A stretch of 5,149 nt of DNA from Candidatus Cloacimonadota bacterium. Lineage in GTDB: Bacteria > Cloacimonadota > Cloacimonadia > Cloacimonadales > Cloacimonadaceae. Positions 4,685 to 5,149 of this stretch are shown in pieces. Position 1 is the stretch's first letter, and every line of letters begins with the position of its first letter. The position numbers and the translations under genes are program-made. The DNA lies in the NCBI GenBank assembly GCA_012519465.1, contig JAAYQD010000100.1, positions 1 through 5,149 on the forward strand. Reading direction: 5' to 3'. The notes beneath the pieces were generated by a model. It was not told the origin of the DNA. It ran no database searches and was given only the letters and a program-made list of their open reading frames with translations.

Positions 4685-5149
4685 ATGAGCCAGATCAAAA
4701 ACCTCCTCCTCCACACCTGCTGTGCCCCCTGCCTGATAGCGCCCTACTATCAATTGCAGGAGGAAGGCATCCAGGTCACCGCCTTTTGGTACAACGTCAA
4801 TATCCATCCCTATACGGAATATAAAGCCCGCAAAAACGCCCTGGAAGAGTTTTCCCGCCGGGAAGGCTTCCCGCTGATTATCAACGATGAATACGGCTTG
4901 GAAGGATTTGTGAAAGAGGTGATCTCAGATATTGACAGCCGCTGTGCCCACTGTTATGAAGTGAGGCTGGAAGCAGCCGCCAAATTGGCAAAGGAAGAGG
5001 GTTTTGATGCCTTTTCCAGCACGCTGCTCTATAGCCGCTATCAAAAACATGAATTGATCATAGAAACGGCAGAGCGCATGGCAGCCCGCTATGATATCCC
5101 TTTCTTTTATCGGGATTGGAGAGGCTTGTGGCAAAAGGGGATAGAGCTC
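4685..5149 (+). CDS. queH: Epoxyqueuosine reductase QueH, N-terminal 155 codons, 3' end outside window
   Basis: QueH performs the last step of queuosine synthesis, reducing epoxyqueuosine to queuosine at the wobble position of tRNAs with GUN anticodons. It is the non-orthologous alternative to QueG and does not need cobalamin. Family blocks in order are LLLHTCCAPC (7-16), YNVNIHPYTEY (36-46), RCAHCYEVRL (86-95), FSSTLLYSRYQKHELI (110-125) and FYRDWRGLWQKGIEL (141-155). The conserved cysteines C12, C13, C16, C87 and C90 are present; such residues hold the iron-sulfur centre in this family. The frame runs off the window end, with an estimated 25-50 residues missing. The ATG at 4685 is the only start compatible with the conserved N-terminus, yet no Shine-Dalgarno site precedes it; the upstream bases are the terminator's T-run. 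A residue difference is NVN where NPN is usual before IHPY. Identification is firm. Confidence 0.94.
   Translation, partial: MSQIKNLLLHTCCAPCLIAPYYQLQEEGIQVTAFWYNVNIHPYTEYKARKNALEEFSRREGFPLIINDEYGLEGFVKEVISDIDSRCAHCYEVRLEAAAKLAKEEGFDAFSSTLLYSRYQKHELIIETAERMAARYDIPFFYRDWRGLWQKGIEL

Noticed and set aside
4336..4716. Minus-strand open frame of 126 codons across the dehydrogenase end, terminator and queH start
   Set aside because: It is antisense to two recognised genes and passes through a terminator; its Arg/Trp-rich translation looks like noise.

Overview
The window reads as ordinary chromosomal bacterial DNA with seven protein genes, two of them cut by the window edges. No rRNA, tRNA, CRISPR array or mobile element was seen. 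The organism looks diderm, because it has two lipoproteins with clean lipoboxes, and probably anaerobic, because it has a QueH-type queuosine enzyme and a flavin acyl-CoA dehydrogenase. The gene style (strong AAGGAG Shine-Dalgarno sites, an archaeal/deep-bacterial type adenosine-specific kinase, rapidly evolving tandem lipoproteins) would fit a candidate phylum such as Cloacimonadota. That placement is a weak inference from the proteins, not a database result.

Left part (1-1346, all minus strand): the 5' part of thpR (RNA 2',3'-cyclic phosphodiesterase, the 3' end lies outside the window), an adenosine-specific kinase family gene 4 bp upstream of it and probably co-transcribed, and a four-helix membrane protein of unknown function about 100 bp further upstream.

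Middle part (1377-3239, minus strand): two tandem, paralogous lipoprotein genes of unknown function, each with its own strong ribosome binding site and each followed by its own rho-independent terminator. The two terminators resemble one another, so the whole gene-plus-terminator unit appears to have been duplicated. This part is visibly richer in A+T than its right-hand neighbour.

Right part (3492-5149, plus strand): a complete 381-residue acyl-CoA dehydrogenase with all key motifs and a strong terminator, then the 5' part of queH (epoxyqueuosine reductase), whose start codon comes 5 bp after the terminator's T-run and has no visible Shine-Dalgarno site. A divergent intergenic region of about 250 bp (3240-3491) separates the two transcription directions.

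The genes do not form one obvious pathway. Two touch RNA (thpR, queH), one touches nucleosides (the kinase) and one lipid or amino-acid oxidation (the dehydrogenase). The least explained content is the lipoprotein pair and a 9-base motif, TTGACACAA, that occurs three times, only between genes and each time oriented toward a downstream gene. No complete novel system is evident.
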